A DNA stretch of 64,000 nt from Paracoccus sanguinis (GTDB taxonomy: Bacteria; Pseudomonadota; Alphaproteobacteria; Rhodobacterales; Rhodobacteraceae), in NCBI RefSeq assembly GCF_900106665.1, contig NZ_FNNA01000004.1, forward strand, positions 62,001 through 126,000. The letters run 5' to 3'. The translations under genes and the position numbers were made by a program. The notes under the pieces were generated by a model. That model ran no database searches. It saw nothing but the letters and a program-made list of their open reading frames with translations, and was not told where the DNA came from. Positions 45,648 through 54,293 of the stretch are shown here, piece by piece (position 1 is the stretch's first letter; each line of letters starts with the position of its first letter).

Positions 45648-47716
45648 TTCAGCGACAGCATGGCGAGCGGTTGAACCTTGTAATGGGGGGCGACCTCCTT
45701 GTGCGACAGCACGGGCAGGTCCATGTCGTTGTTGGCCAGAAACCGGCGCAGGAAGCGGCGCACGTCCATCGCCGACAAGAACACCGGCGTCTGCGCGTGG
45801 GCCGAGAGATCGCCGACCGCGGATTTCAGCACCTCGAGCAGCCGCCGCGACTGCTGCGCCTCGAGCGCGAGATAGACGCCCGAGGGCGCCTGCCGGATCG
45901 CGGCGCGGATCGCCTCTTCGATGTCGACCTCGACCACGTAGGCGGGGATCATCCGCTCGCCGTCGGCGTATTTGTGGCTGATCTGGCGGGCGAGCGCGGC
46001 GCGGACGTATTCCGACAGAAGCTCGGCGTCCTTCTCGCGCGGGGCCCATTCGACGATGGTTTCCAGCAGCACCCGCAGGTTGCGGATCGGGATTTCCTCT
46101 TCGACCAGCCGGCGCATGACAGCGGCGATCTTCTGCACCGGCAGCGCCTTCTGCGCCTCGGCCACGAGGCTGTCATAGCGGCTTTCCATCGCCCCGAGCA
46201 GCGCGCCGACCTCTTGCACGCCCAGGAACTCGGACGCGTGGCGGGGCAGGCGGGCGGTGGCGAGGGCGGCGAGCGCCTGTTCCGGCGTCTCGAACCGCAG
46301 GCCCGCGCGGCGCAGCGCGGGCGCGGTTGCGGGGGCGAGCCACCAGCTGTGCCGCTCGGCCGCCGACAGCGGCGCCTCGGTCAGCGACAGGCCGAGGATG
46401 CGGGCGGCGTCGGGCTGGTCGGTCAGGCGCAGCATCGCGGGCGGGATCGCGCCCTCGGCCACGGGCACGCTCTCCACCCTGAGCTGCCAGCGGTCGCCGG
46501 GCAGGTCGGGGTCGGTCCCCAGTTGCAGCCGCGGGAAGGGCACGCCCAGCTCGTCGAAGAGCCGCGTCCGCGCCGCCAGCGCCGCGCGGTCGAAGTCGGC
46601 CCGGTTCAGCCCCTCGGCCACGGCGCTGCCCACGGTCAGCTGGATCGGCGGCATCGGCACCATCATCAGGTCGGTGCGCCCCACCGCGGTCGGCGTGTCG
46701 GGACCGAGCGGGTCGTGGCTGTCGGCGGCGAGCCGCGCCCGGCGGCCGAGCATCACCCCCAGCCCGCCGATCAGCACCGCGAGCGCGAGGAACGTCACCG
46801 TCGGGAAGCCGGGGATCAGGGCAAAGCCCACCAGCACGATCCCCGCCACCTGCAAGGCCCGCGGGCTGGCGCCGACCTGCACCGCGATGTCGCGCCCCAG
46901 ATCGGCCGAGTCGGCGTTGGTGATCCGGGTGATCACCACGCCCGAGGCGATGGCCATCATCAGCGCCGGGATCTGGCTCACCATCCCGTCGCCCACGGTC
47001 AGCACGGAATAGAGGTGCATCGCCTCGCCGAAGGCCATGCCCTTCTGGCCCACACCGACGCCGAGCCCGCCGAGGATGTTGACCGCGATGATGATCAGCC
47101 CGGCGATGGCGTCGCCCTTGACGAACTTCATCGCCCCGTCCATCGAGCCGTAGAACTCGCTCTCCATCTGCAGCGCCTCGCGCCGCCGGCGGGCCTCGGC
47201 CATGTCGATCTCGCCCGCGCGCATGTCGCTTTCGATCGACATCTGCCGCCCCGGCAACGCGTCGAGCGAGAACCGCGCCGAAACCTCGGCCACCCGCTCG
47301 GACCCCTTGGTGATGACGATGAACTGGACGATGGTGATGATCAGGAACACCACGATCCCGACGACGAGGCTGCCGCCGAGGACGAACTTGCCGAACGTCT
47401 CGACGATGCGGCCGGCGTCGGCCTGCAGCAGGATCATCCGGGTGGTCGAGATGCCGATGGCCAGACGGAAGAGCGTGGCGAAGAGCAGGATCGCCGGCAG
47501 GGTCGAGAAGCTCGCGGGCCGCGTCAGGTAGACCGAGACGATCAGGATCAGCACCGACAGCGCCATGTTGGTGCCGATCATCACGTCCAGAAGCCACGTC
47601 GGCAGCGGCAGGATGATCATGAACAGGATCAGGATCAGCAGCACGATCAGCGCCAGATCCTGACGCGCCGCGACCCGGCGCAGCAGGGTGGATGCGGCCT
47701 GCACGGGCGTCGTCAT
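45644..47716 (-). CDS. sctV: type III secretion export gate protein SctV
   Basis: A 690-residue FHIPEP-family protein. The first 330 residues contain about eight membrane segments and the conserved cytoplasmic loop RFSLDALPGRQMSIESDMRAG. The C-terminal cytoplasmic domain (about 370-690) forms the nonameric export ring. It is a full-length SctV rather than flagellar FlhA by context: no flagellar genes are nearby. Overlaps at both ends (ATGA) couple it to the TPR gene and the secretin. Confidence 0.95.
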   Translation of the reverse strand: MTTPVQAASTLLRRVAARQDLALIVLLILILFMIILPLPTWLLDVMIGTNMALSVLILIVSVYLTRPASFSTLPAILLFATLFRLAIGISTTRMILLQADAGRIVETFGKFVLGGSLVVGIVVFLIITIVQFIVITKGSERVAEVSARFSLDALPGRQMSIESDMRAGEIDMAEARRRREALQMESEFYGSMDGAMKFVKGDAIAGLIIIAVNILGGLGVGVGQKGMAFGEAMHLYSVLTVGDGMVSQIPALMMAIASGVVITRITNADSADLGRDIAVQVGASPRALQVAGIVLVGFALIPGFPTVTFLALAVLIGGLGVMLGRRARLAADSHDPLGPDTPTAVGRTDLMMVPMPPIQLTVGSAVAEGLNRADFDRAALAARTRLFDELGVPFPRLQLGTDPDLPGDRWQLRVESVPVAEGAIPPAMLRLTDQPDAARILGLSLTEAPLSAAERHSWWLAPATAPALRRAGLRFETPEQALAALATARLPRHASEFLGVQEVGALLGAMESRYDSLVAEAQKALPVQKIAAVMRRLVEEEIPIRNLRVLLETIVEWAPREKDAELLSEYVRAALARQISHKYADGERMIPAYVVEVDIEEAIRAAIRQAPSGVYLALEAQQSRRLLEVLKSAVGDLSAHAQTPVFLSAMDVRRFLRRFLANNDMDLPVLSHKEVAPHYKVQPLAMLSLK

Positions 47717-48192
47717 GCCACCACCCCCTCGGCCAGCGCGATGGCGCGGTCGAGCGCGGCGCGCGCCGCCTCGGGGCGGTTCTGGCGGTAGAGCGCGCGG
47801 GCGTCGAGGTAGTGCCGCGCCGCGACCTGCGCCGGGGTGGGCACGGCGGAGAGCGGGGCGGTGAGCGGGGCGGGGCGGTCGTCGGCCTCGGCCTCGGCCT
47901 CAGGGGCGGGGGCGGCGGCGGGGGCGTCGTCGAAGCGGCGCAGGACGGCCAGCGCCTGCTCGGGGTCGCCCGCCTCGATCAGCGATTCCGCGACCAGCAG
48001 CACGGTCTGCGGGCGCAGGTCGCCCATCGTCATCGCCGCGAGCCCCAGCACCATCGCCCGCGCGGGCGCGGCGTGGCGCAGGTAGATCAGCGCCAGCGCC
48101 GACAGGTGGACGCCATGCGCCTGCGCCCCCTCGGTCCCCGGCGGGGTCGAGAGCTCGGCAAGGTCCGGGTCGGGCAGGGCAAGGGCGTTCAC
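47713..48192 (-). CDS. TPR-containing type III secretion protein
   Basis: A 159-residue protein from a GTG start inside the preceding stop (GTGA). It has TPR-like helices (HLSALALIYLRHAAPARAMVLGLAAM and ARHYLDARALYRQNRPEAARAALDRAIAL) with an Ala/Pro linker. Position between the unknown gene and sctV corresponds to the TPR gene upstream of rhcV in rhizobial systems. It may be a chaperone or sorting-platform partner. Confidence 0.75.
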   Translation of the reverse strand: MNALALPDPDLAELSTPPGTEGAQAHGVHLSALALIYLRHAAPARAMVLGLAAMTMGDLRPQTVLLVAESLIEAGDPEQALAVLRRFDDAPAAAPAPEAEAEADDRPAPLTAPLSAVPTPAQVAARHYLDARALYRQNRPEAARAALDRAIALAEGVVA

Positions 48193-48572
48193 TGTCGGCC
48201 GAGATCCAGCATTCGCCCCAGCTTGAAGCGTTCGTCCTCGATCACCGCGCCGACCAGCCGGCCGAGGCCGGGCACCGCGCGGTCGGCCAGCGGCGCGTGC
48301 GCCAGCGCGCTGTCGAGCGCCGCCATCAGCTCGAGCGGCGGGGGCAGTTCGCTGCGGCCGAGCGCCGCCTGCATCAGCGCCGCCGCCCCCGGCGCGGTGT
48401 CGGGGCGCAGCCGGGCGCGGCCGGGCGCCTCGCCGGCGGCGTCGGCGTGAGGGGCGGCGTGGGGGCCGCCGCGCCGCGTGGGGTCGAGCGCCGGCGCCCC
48501 GGCGGGGCGGGCCGGACCGGGGGCGGCGGGCAGCCCGGCGGGGCGGGGGCTCTGCGGAATGCGGCTGTCCAT
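48189..48572 (-). CDS. hypothetical type III secretion protein
   Basis: A 127-residue protein I do not recognise. The first 65 residues are Pro/Ala/Arg-rich and probably disordered; the second half (LMQAALGRSELPPPLELMAALDSAL, ending ERFKLGRMLDLGRQ) looks helical. It is coupled at both ends, to sctD (TGATG) and the TPR gene (GTGA). The place in the gene order matches a small unknown gene between the SctD and TPR genes in rhizobial clusters. Confidence 0.65.
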   Translation of the reverse strand: MDSRIPQSPRPAGLPAAPGPARPAGAPALDPTRRGGPHAAPHADAAGEAPGRARLRPDTAPGAAALMQAALGRSELPPPLELMAALDSALAHAPLADRAVPGLGRLVGAVIEDERFKLGRMLDLGRQ

Positions 48573-49516
48573 CAGAAGCGCACGACCGTTTCGGCATCGC
48601 CCCGGGTCAGGGTGATGCGGCCGCGGGCGATGCCGGCGATGGTCCAGCCGTCCGGGGTGACGTCCCCGATCCGCAGCGTCTGGCCGGATTTCGTCGTGAG
48701 TTCCGGCCGCCGCCCGAGCCAGATCGAGGCGACCGCCAGCGCCGGCGCCGCCGCCGTGTCGCCGATCGCCACCACCAGCGGCAGGCTGCGGCCGTGATCG
48801 CTTTCGAAGCGCCGTCGCTGCTCGGTCCAGGCCGGGTGCTGGCCGGGGGGCAGGGTGCCGCTGACGCGCATCACCCCGTCCGCGGCCTCGACCGACAGCC
48901 CGGTCAGCCCGGCGCTGCGCAGCCGGGCGCGCAGCGCCTCGGCGGCCTCGGCCTGGCAGGCGTCGGTGCAGGGCTGCATCTGCGGCGAGGTGGCGACCAG
49001 CGCCGGGGGCGGGGTGGGGGCAGGGGCGGCCAGCGCCACCGCCTCGGGCGGAAAGGCCGAGGCGCGCGCGGCGAGGTCCGGCCGCAGCCCGCTGTCGGGG
49101 GGCAGTTGCAGGCCGATCAGCAGCCCGCCGACCAGCGCCGAGGCCGCCACCAGCGCGGCGCTGCGCAGGCCGAGCCGGGGGCCGTTCGCGGGGGCGCAGC
49201 GGGCGATGTTGACCAGCGTCTCGTCGTTCAGCCGCACCATCGCCGGCAGCGCCACGATCCGCGCCGCGCCGGGGTCGAGCGGCAAATCCTGCCCGGTCCG
49301 CCCCCCGCAGCGCGCGCCGGGCGCGTGGGCGAGAAGCCGCGCCCGGTTCTCCTCGAGCGTCACGCCCAGCAGGCCGGGGCCGACGCCCGACAGGATGACG
49401 CCGTCGCCCTCGGCCCCACCCACGGTCGAGCGGCCGCGCCCGAGCGGCGCGGTCGCGCCCGCGTTCGGGCCGGTGAGCACGGTCAGCAGGAATGTCGCCG
49501 TGTCGGGTCGTGCCAT
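48572..49516 (-). CDS. sctD: type III secretion inner membrane ring protein SctD
   Basis: A 314-residue bitopic protein. An N-terminal FHA-like cytoplasmic domain (about 8-105) is followed by one membrane segment (about 118-136: AALVAASALVGGLLIGLQL) and a periplasmic part with a BON/ring-building fold (165-230). The short length (YscD has about 420) suggests fewer periplasmic ring domains. AGGAG precedes the start. It would form the outer ring of the basal body with SctJ. Confidence 0.82.
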   Translation of the reverse strand: MARPDTATFLLTVLTGPNAGATAPLGRGRSTVGGAEGDGVILSGVGPGLLGVTLEENRARLLAHAPGARCGGRTGQDLPLDPGAARIVALPAMVRLNDETLVNIARCAPANGPRLGLRSAALVAASALVGGLLIGLQLPPDSGLRPDLAARASAFPPEAVALAAPAPTPPPALVATSPQMQPCTDACQAEAAEALRARLRSAGLTGLSVEAADGVMRVSGTLPPGQHPAWTEQRRRFESDHGRSLPLVVAIGDTAAAPALAVASIWLGRRPELTTKSGQTLRIGDVTPDGWTIAGIARGRITLTRGDAETVVRF

Positions 49517-49623
49517 CGTGATACTCCTCGACGCCGGGCAGCCGGGGCCGGCTCCGACGTGACACGTGCGGGACTGGTCAACAGGACTGGGGCAGCGGGA
49601 CCGGGAAAGCTTCGGGGGGAAAC

Positions 49624-49652
49624 CGGCGCGGGGCAGGAACCGCCCCGCGCCG
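49624..49652 (-). terminator. hairpin between needle candidate and sctD (possible partial terminator)
   Basis: A perfect 11-bp GC inverted repeat (CGGCGCGGGGC / GCCCCGCGCCG) with a 7-base loop lies 8 bases after the needle gene stop. Only GGTTTCC follows on the minus strand, so termination would be partial or the hairpin may stabilise the upstream mRNA. Confidence 0.55.
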
Positions 49653-49659
49653 TCCGGGA

Positions 49660-49821
49660 TCAGCCGTGGATCTTGTCCCAGGCCTTCTTCTGCGCGTCCA
49701 GCGCGGCCATCGCGCCGTTGAACAGCTTGGACTGGGTGTTCATCGCCGACTGGAAGGCCAGCATCTGGGCGTTCTCAGCCTTGGTGTCGGACAGCATCTT
49801 GCCGAGGTCAGCAGCGTTCAT
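49660..49821 (-). CDS. sctF: small helical protein, candidate type III needle subunit
   Basis: A 53-residue protein read directly from the sequence (starts MNAADLGKML, ends KAWDKIHG). The pattern FQSAMNTQSKLFNGAMAAL followed by a Lys-rich end resembles the C-terminal helix of needle subunits (Q, A, S, N spacing as in SsaG/PrgI-type). It is shorter than typical needles (60-87). GGAG precedes the ATG. Its position first before sctD, next to a needle-chaperone-like gene, and the hairpin behind it fit an abundant structural subunit. An inner-rod or other secreted role remains possible. Confidence 0.55.
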   Translation of the reverse strand: MNAADLGKMLSDTKAENAQMLAFQSAMNTQSKLFNGAMAALDAQKKAWDKIHG

Positions 49822-49836
49822 GTCGTAGTGCTCCGG

Positions 49837-50088
49837 TCAGAGGGGGTTGTGGTGGTCTTCGTTGATGGATGCCCACAGCTTCGGCAGTGCATCGATGCCA
49901 GCATCGTATGCCTGGGCGAGAAGGGAGAGCCGGGCATATTCGTCAGTGCTCACCCCACGGCCCAGTTCCTGGACCACACGCCCCTTGCCCACCGAAAGCC
50001 GTTCGGTGAGGCGGCGCAGCTCGGTCCCGTCGGGGTCGTTGCTCAGCCGCCTGTCGAGTTCGACGATTTCGACATTCCTGTCGGACAT
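49837..50088 (-). CDS. YscE/EscE-type needle chaperone-like protein
   Basis: An 83-residue helical protein. The C-terminal half (GVSTDEYARLSLLAQAYDAGIDALPKLW) resembles the last helix of YscE/SsaE/EscE needle co-chaperones. ATG 50088 was chosen because GGAG lies 6-7 bases upstream; the frame reaches 50106 without a ribosome site. It immediately precedes the needle candidate and heads the second secretion block. Assignment is by pattern and position only. Confidence 0.55.
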   Translation of the reverse strand: MSDRNVEIVELDRRLSNDPDGTELRRLTERLSVGKGRVVQELGRGVSTDEYARLSLLAQAYDAGIDALPKLWASINEDHHNPL

Positions 50089-50362
50089 CCGCTTCTCCGC
50101 ATCCATGCAGACGAATGCCTGCGCCGTGTTCGATGGCGGGAACCTCGCCGCGAATTGTGACGGCGAAGTGAACGATCGGGACGATTTTCAGCAGTCGGCG
50201 TGAAGGCCGCGCGGGCTCGGCGGGAATCTGCCGAAGGGGCCCGGGGGGCGGCGGAAAGGCGCGCAGCGGGCGGGGCGGCCGGGGGGCGTCATAACTCTGT
50301 TAACCTTTCCGGGAAGGGTGCCCGGCGCTGGCGATCCCCAACCGCTTTCAGGATGACACACG
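50089..50362. promoter_or_regulatory. divergent promoter region, needle block and GDPH-protein gene
   Basis: A 274-bp non-coding spacer. The half near 50300-50325 (CATAACTCTGTTAACC) is the most AT-rich and probably promotes the plus-strand gene. GTGACGG at 50157-50163 matches part of the direct repeat in the other secretion promoter at 62558-62589. No sigma-54 or tts-box match was noticed. Confidence 0.4.
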
Positions 50363-51409
50363 ATGACCATGAACCTGTCTGACCCGGCGCAGATCTTCGC
50401 CGTCAAGACCAAGGAATATTCGATCATGTTCGGCGGCCAGCCGAGCTTCCTCTCGCCCGCGCGCACGGGTCTGGGTCTGGGCCACGCCCAGGGCGGGCCG
50501 CTGGCGGACCTCTTCAAGGGCCTGTCGCAGGCGTTCCAGGGCCTCGCCGACCTGATCGGCGGCCTGAAAGGCGCGACCGGCGGCGGCCGCGGCGCGCCCG
50601 CGTCCTTCGGCACCACTCCGCTGCTGCCGACCGGCAGCACCGGGGCCACCGACGGCGCCGGGATGAAGCCCATCGCCGGCACCGCGCGGATCTGGGGCGA
50701 CCCCCATTTCATCGGCGCCGACGGCGGCCAGTTCGACGTGCAGGGCCAGGCCGGCAAGACCTACAACCTGCTGTCGGACCGCGGCTTCCAGATGAACGGC
50801 CGCTTCGATGCCTGGGGCAGCGGCGGCGCGACCGTGGTGGGCGAGGTCGGCATCACCGCCGGCACCAACTACATCAACGTCGAGAAGACCGGGAAGGCCG
50901 TGGTCAACGGCCACGTCCTGAAGGACGGTGAGCGCGTCGCCCTGCGCGGCGGCGGCTATGCCGAGAAGAACGGGTCCGAGGTCACCGTGAAGTCGGGCGA
51001 GTGGGAGGTGAACTTCCAGACCCAGCGCGACCATATCAACATGGACATCAAGACCCAGAACGCGGTCGCCGACGGCGTCCGGCCGCACGGGCTGATCGGC
51101 CAGACCTTCGACGGCGACGGCAAGGCGCGCAACGGCGACAAGGGCGCGGGCGTCCAGGGCGGCGGCGCGATCGAGGACGTCCACGGCCACATCGCCCGCG
51201 CGGGCGACACCTCGGCGGTCAAGTCCTACGAGGTCGCGGCGCTCTGGGACACCAACTTCCAGCACCACAACCGCGACAGCGGGCAGGCGAGCGTCGTGCT
51301 GGACGCCACCTCGAACGCGCTGGCGACGCTGGCGATGACCGGCTTCTCAGCCCTGTTCTCGAGCCTCTTCGGCGCCTCGGGCAGCTATGGCTGGGGCAGC
51401 CAGTCGTAG
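50363..51409 (+). CDS. GDPH-motif protein (DUF1521/VWD-like), candidate type III secreted substrate
   Basis: A 348-residue protein without signal peptide. Residues 45-100 are Gly-rich; from 108 a domain starts RIWGDPHFIGADGG and continues QGQAGKTYNLLSD, then PHGLIGQTFDGDG near 241-253. The GDPH core is shared by DUF1521, found in rhizobial type III effectors NopE1/NopE2 that self-cleave with calcium, and by von Willebrand D-like domains. A hydrophobic C-terminal stretch (319-340) is followed by a Gly/Ser tail. It is the only plus-strand gene inside the secretion locus, with its own spacer and a strong terminator. Secretion and cleavage are inferred. Confidence 0.8.
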   Translation: MTMNLSDPAQIFAVKTKEYSIMFGGQPSFLSPARTGLGLGHAQGGPLADLFKGLSQAFQGLADLIGGLKGATGGGRGAPASFGTTPLLPTGSTGATDGAGMKPIAGTARIWGDPHFIGADGGQFDVQGQAGKTYNLLSDRGFQMNGRFDAWGSGGATVVGEVGITAGTNYINVEKTGKAVVNGHVLKDGERVALRGGGYAEKNGSEVTVKSGEWEVNFQTQRDHINMDIKTQNAVADGVRPHGLIGQTFDGDGKARNGDKGAGVQGGGAIEDVHGHIARAGDTSAVKSYEVAALWDTNFQHHNRDSGQASVVLDATSNALATLAMTGFSALFSSLFGASGSYGWGSQS

Positions 51410-51450
51410 TGGACCTGACCCCGCCCCGCGGCCAGACCGCAGCGTTCGAA

Positions 51451-51476
51451 AGGCCCCGCCACGGCGGGGCCTTTTT
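51451..51476 (+). terminator. rho-independent terminator
   Basis: A 9-bp perfect GC stem (AGGCCCCGC / GCGGGGCCT), loop CACG, and a run of five T on the plus strand, 42 bp after the GDPH-protein stop. On the minus strand it lies 7 bp after the sctU stop with TTT following, so it may serve both convergent units. Confidence 0.9.
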
Positions 51477-51482
51477 CATGCC

Positions 51483-52505
51483 TCAGCGCAGGTGCGGCGA
51501 GACCGCCGCGATCTGCGCGTCGGTGCTGATCCAGTCGCCGATGGCGAGGCGGGCGAGCAGCGCCACCGCCTCGGCATCCTCGCGCGCGGTCAGATCGGCG
51601 CGGTTGCGGGCGGCGCGGGCCACCGCCTCGGGGCCGCGGGCGCGGAACACGAGCCGCGGGGCGGGCGTCTCGCCCTCGACATAGCGCAGGCCGACGATCT
51701 CGCGCGTGCCGGCGCGGATCAGCACCGTCGCCTCGGCGAGGCCCACGGGCCGCTCGATCGCCTCGCGCCGGTCGGCGCGCAGCTGGCCCTTGAGCTGGGG
51801 GTCGCCCTCCTGGTCCTTCCACTCGCGCTTCATCTCGGTGACCGACATCCGCTGCTCGCGCAGGAACTCGGCCCGCTGCACGAGATAGTCGAGCAGCCCG
51901 GCCACCACGAGAAACGCCGTCAGCCCCACCAGCAGCGGCACGATCATCCGCTGGGTGATTCGGGCGGCGCAGTCGATCCCGCAGGGCGGCGCCGGCAGCA
52001 GCGCGCCGATCTGGCCGCCCAGCAGCACCGCCAGCAGCGCGCCCACCGCGAGAATGCGGACGACGTGCATCAAGAGCCGCATCCACGCGCTGCGGCCGAA
52101 CATCTTCTTGGCGCCCTTGGCCGGGCTCAGCTTGCCGAAGTCCGGCGTCAGCGCCTGGGCCGAGAACACCGGCCCGCCCGAGATCGCCATCCCCATCAGC
52201 ACCGTCAGCGCGATGACGAGGACCAGCACCGGCGCCACCAGCCCCACCGCCAGGTCGAGCGCCATCCGCGCCTTCAGCGCCAGCTCCTGCGGGAACGCCA
52301 GCCCCGCCGGCGTCTCGAGCGCGAAGAGCGCCCGCAGGTCGCGCCAGATCGCCGCGCGCCGGGCAAAGAGGTAAAGCAGCACCGCCAGCGTGGTGAGCGA
52401 GGCGAGCGTCTCTCTCGACGTGACGACCTGACCCTTCTCGCGCGCCTTCTTCAGCTTGCGCTGGGTCGGGGGCAGGGTCTTTTCCTCGCTGCTGTCGCCG
52501 CTCAT
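51483..52505 (-). CDS. sctU: type III secretion switch protein SctU, lacking the NPTH motif
   Basis: A 340-residue FlhB/YscU-family protein. The start (LPPTQRKLKKAREKGQV) and four membrane segments (about 36-210) are typical, and the linker SVTEMKREWKDQEGDPQLKG is conserved. At the autocleavage position, where family members have NPTH, it has A265-G266-T267-R268 within VLIRAGTREIVGLRY. The Asn that cyclises is missing, so self-cleavage should not occur. Downstream GETPAP aligns with the family's GETPLP. It is the last gene of the main secretion operon. Confidence 0.92.
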   Translation of the reverse strand: MSGDSSEEKTLPPTQRKLKKAREKGQVVTSRETLASLTTLAVLLYLFARRAAIWRDLRALFALETPAGLAFPQELALKARMALDLAVGLVAPVLVLVIALTVLMGMAISGGPVFSAQALTPDFGKLSPAKGAKKMFGRSAWMRLLMHVVRILAVGALLAVLLGGQIGALLPAPPCGIDCAARITQRMIVPLLVGLTAFLVVAGLLDYLVQRAEFLREQRMSVTEMKREWKDQEGDPQLKGQLRADRREAIERPVGLAEATVLIRAGTREIVGLRYVEGETPAPRLVFRARGPEAVARAARNRADLTAREDAEAVALLARLAIGDWISTDAQIAAVSPHLR

Positions 52506-52514
52506 GGCCCCCCC

Positions 52515-53366
52515 TTACCGCGTGGTGCCGAGCAGAAAGGCCCTGAGCGCCTCGGGCGACAGCGCCGGGTGCCCGGTCAGGTCGAGCGCATAGCCCGCCA
52601 GCAGCGTGGCCGAGACGGCCAGCAGGACCGCGTGGACCCCCTGCTTGACCGACATCGACAGGAACATGGCGTTGAGCTGCGGCAGGTATTTGGTGGCGAT
52701 GACGATCCCCAGCTCGACCAGCAGCAGCGGCACGACCAGCGGCAGCGCCAGCAACAGCCCGCTGCGCAGCAGCGTGTCGAGCAGCCCCAGCGCCAGAGCC
52801 CCGGTCGCCGGATCGACGGGCGGCAGCGGGTCGAAGAGCGGCACCACCCGGTAGCTCTCGAAGAGCGGGCCGAACAGCGCCGGCGCCAGCGCCCCGGACG
52901 CCGCCAGCAGCAGCAGGCAGACAAGCAGCAACAGCGTCCCCGTGACCGACGATTCGCCCCCCGAGCCGGGGTCGATCAGCTGCGCCATCGAGGCGCCGCG
53001 CTGCATGTCGATGATGTCGCCCGCCGCCATCGCCGCCCAGAACGGGATACCGGTCAGCAGCCCGAGGATCGCGCCCACGACGAACTCGCGCGCCACCAGC
53101 CCGGGCAGGCGGGCGGGCGCGGTCAGCGTCGGGTCGGCGGCGAGCTGCGCGAGCGCCGCCGGAAACAGCGGCATGATCATCGCCACCATCACCGCCCCGC
53201 GCAGGTAGCCGGTGTTGAGGTGGAACCGCCCGAAGAGCGGCATGAGATAGACGAACCCCAGCGGCCGCGCGGCGCAAAGGACGAGCAGCACCAGCGGCTG
53301 CCCCAGCCGCCCCGGCTGCAACAGCAGGGCGAGGTGCGCCGGATCGGGCGGGCTCACGGGCTCCAT
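52515..53366 (-). CDS. sctT: type III secretion export apparatus protein SctT
   Basis: A 283-residue SpaR/YscT/FliR protein with about six to seven membrane segments. GFVYLMPLFGRFHLN near residue 37 and the DIIDMQRGASMAQLIDP segment (about 137-153) are characteristic. It forms part of the export gate with SctR and SctS. It is 15 bp after sctS and 9 bp before sctU. Confidence 0.93.
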   Translation of the reverse strand: MEPVSPPDPAHLALLLQPGRLGQPLVLLVLCAARPLGFVYLMPLFGRFHLNTGYLRGAVMVAMIMPLFPAALAQLAADPTLTAPARLPGLVAREFVVGAILGLLTGIPFWAAMAAGDIIDMQRGASMAQLIDPGSGGESSVTGTLLLLVCLLLLAASGALAPALFGPLFESYRVVPLFDPLPPVDPATGALALGLLDTLLRSGLLLALPLVVPLLLVELGIVIATKYLPQLNAMFLSMSVKQGVHAVLLAVSATLLAGYALDLTGHPALSPEALRAFLLGTTR

Positions 53367-53381
53367 CCCCCTGCTGCGGCC

Positions 53382-53636
53382 TCAGTAGCGGGCGATCTGG
53401 CCGAACAGGTCGGCCGCGAACCGCACCAGCCGCGCCGCCAGCCCGCCGCCGAGGATCATCAGCACCGCGCCCACGGCGGCCAGCTTGACCGCCATCGGCA
53501 GGGTCTGGTCCTGGATCTGGGTCAGCGCCTGGATCAGCCCGACGATGATCCCCACCGCCGTCGCCGCGATGATCGCCGGCGCCGACAGCGTGAGGGTCAG
53601 GATCAGCGCGTGGTTGAGGGACTGGTAAAGCTCCAT
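53382..53636 (-). CDS. sctS: type III secretion export apparatus protein SctS
   Basis: An 84-residue FliQ/YscS protein with two membrane segments (about 12-35 and 52-75) flanking the polar loop QALTQIQDQTLPM, the family signature. The start is directly adjacent to the sctR stop with no gap. Confidence 0.95.
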   Translation of the reverse strand: MELYQSLNHALILTLTLSAPAIIAATAVGIIVGLIQALTQIQDQTLPMAVKLAAVGAVLMILGGGLAARLVRFAADLFGQIARY

Positions 53637-54293
53637 TCAGGCCCCCGGCACGTAGCTCATGACCAGCCCGTGGGTCAGCCGCGACCAGCCGTCCACGGCC
53701 ACGAACAGCAACAGCTTGAAAGGCAGCGAGATCACCATCGGTGCCACCATCATCATCCCCATCGCGGTCAGGATGTTGGTGATCACCAGGTCGATGACGA
53801 TGAACGGCAGGTAGAGCAGCACCCCGATCTCGAACGCGCGGGTCAGCTCGGCGGTGACGAAGGCGGGGGCGAGGATGAACAGGTCGTGCTCGGTGGGGCC
53901 GACGCCGGTCGCGGCGTGCATCTCTTGCGCGGCCTCGAGGAAGAAGGCGCGGTCGGTGGGCGTGGTGAGCCGGGTCAGGAAGGCGCGCACCGGCTCGAGC
54001 CCCTGCGAGAGCGCGCGCGGCAGCTCGGTCGGGTTGGTGAGCGACTCGAGGCTGATGCCGCTGTCGACCAGCGCCTGCTGGACCGCCGCCAGCACCGGCG
54101 ACATGACATAGCCGGTCAGCACGATGGTCACGCCGTAGAGCACGAGGTTCGGCGGCGTCTGCTGGATGCCGAGCGCGCTGCGGACCAGAAACAACACCAC
54201 GGCGATCTTGACGAAGGCGGTCAGGCTGATGACGAGGAACGGGACGATCATCAGCCCCGTGGCGGCCACCAGCAGCGGAAACGGGTTATCCAT
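53637..54293 (-). CDS. sctR: type III secretion export apparatus protein SctR
   Basis: A 218-residue FliP/YscR protein. SLTAFVKIAVVLFLVRSALGIQQTPPN near residue 23 and the TAELTRAFEIGVLLYLPFIVIDLV segment are diagnostic. Four membrane segments are expected. The gene overlaps sctQ by 8 bases. Confidence 0.96.
   Translation of the reverse strand: MDNPFPLLVAATGLMIVPFLVISLTAFVKIAVVLFLVRSALGIQQTPPNLVLYGVTIVLTGYVMSPVLAAVQQALVDSGISLESLTNPTELPRALSQGLEPVRAFLTRLTTPTDRAFFLEAAQEMHAATGVGPTEHDLFILAPAFVTAELTRAFEIGVLLYLPFIVIDLVITNILTAMGMMMVAPMVISLPFKLLLFVAVDGWSRLTHGLVMSYVPGA

Noticed and set aside
44421..47716. Reading the secretin and SctV as Tad pilus and flagellar genes
   Set aside because: No Tad ATPase, prepilin or flagellar structural gene is present, and both genes are coupled into a block with SctD and TPR genes.
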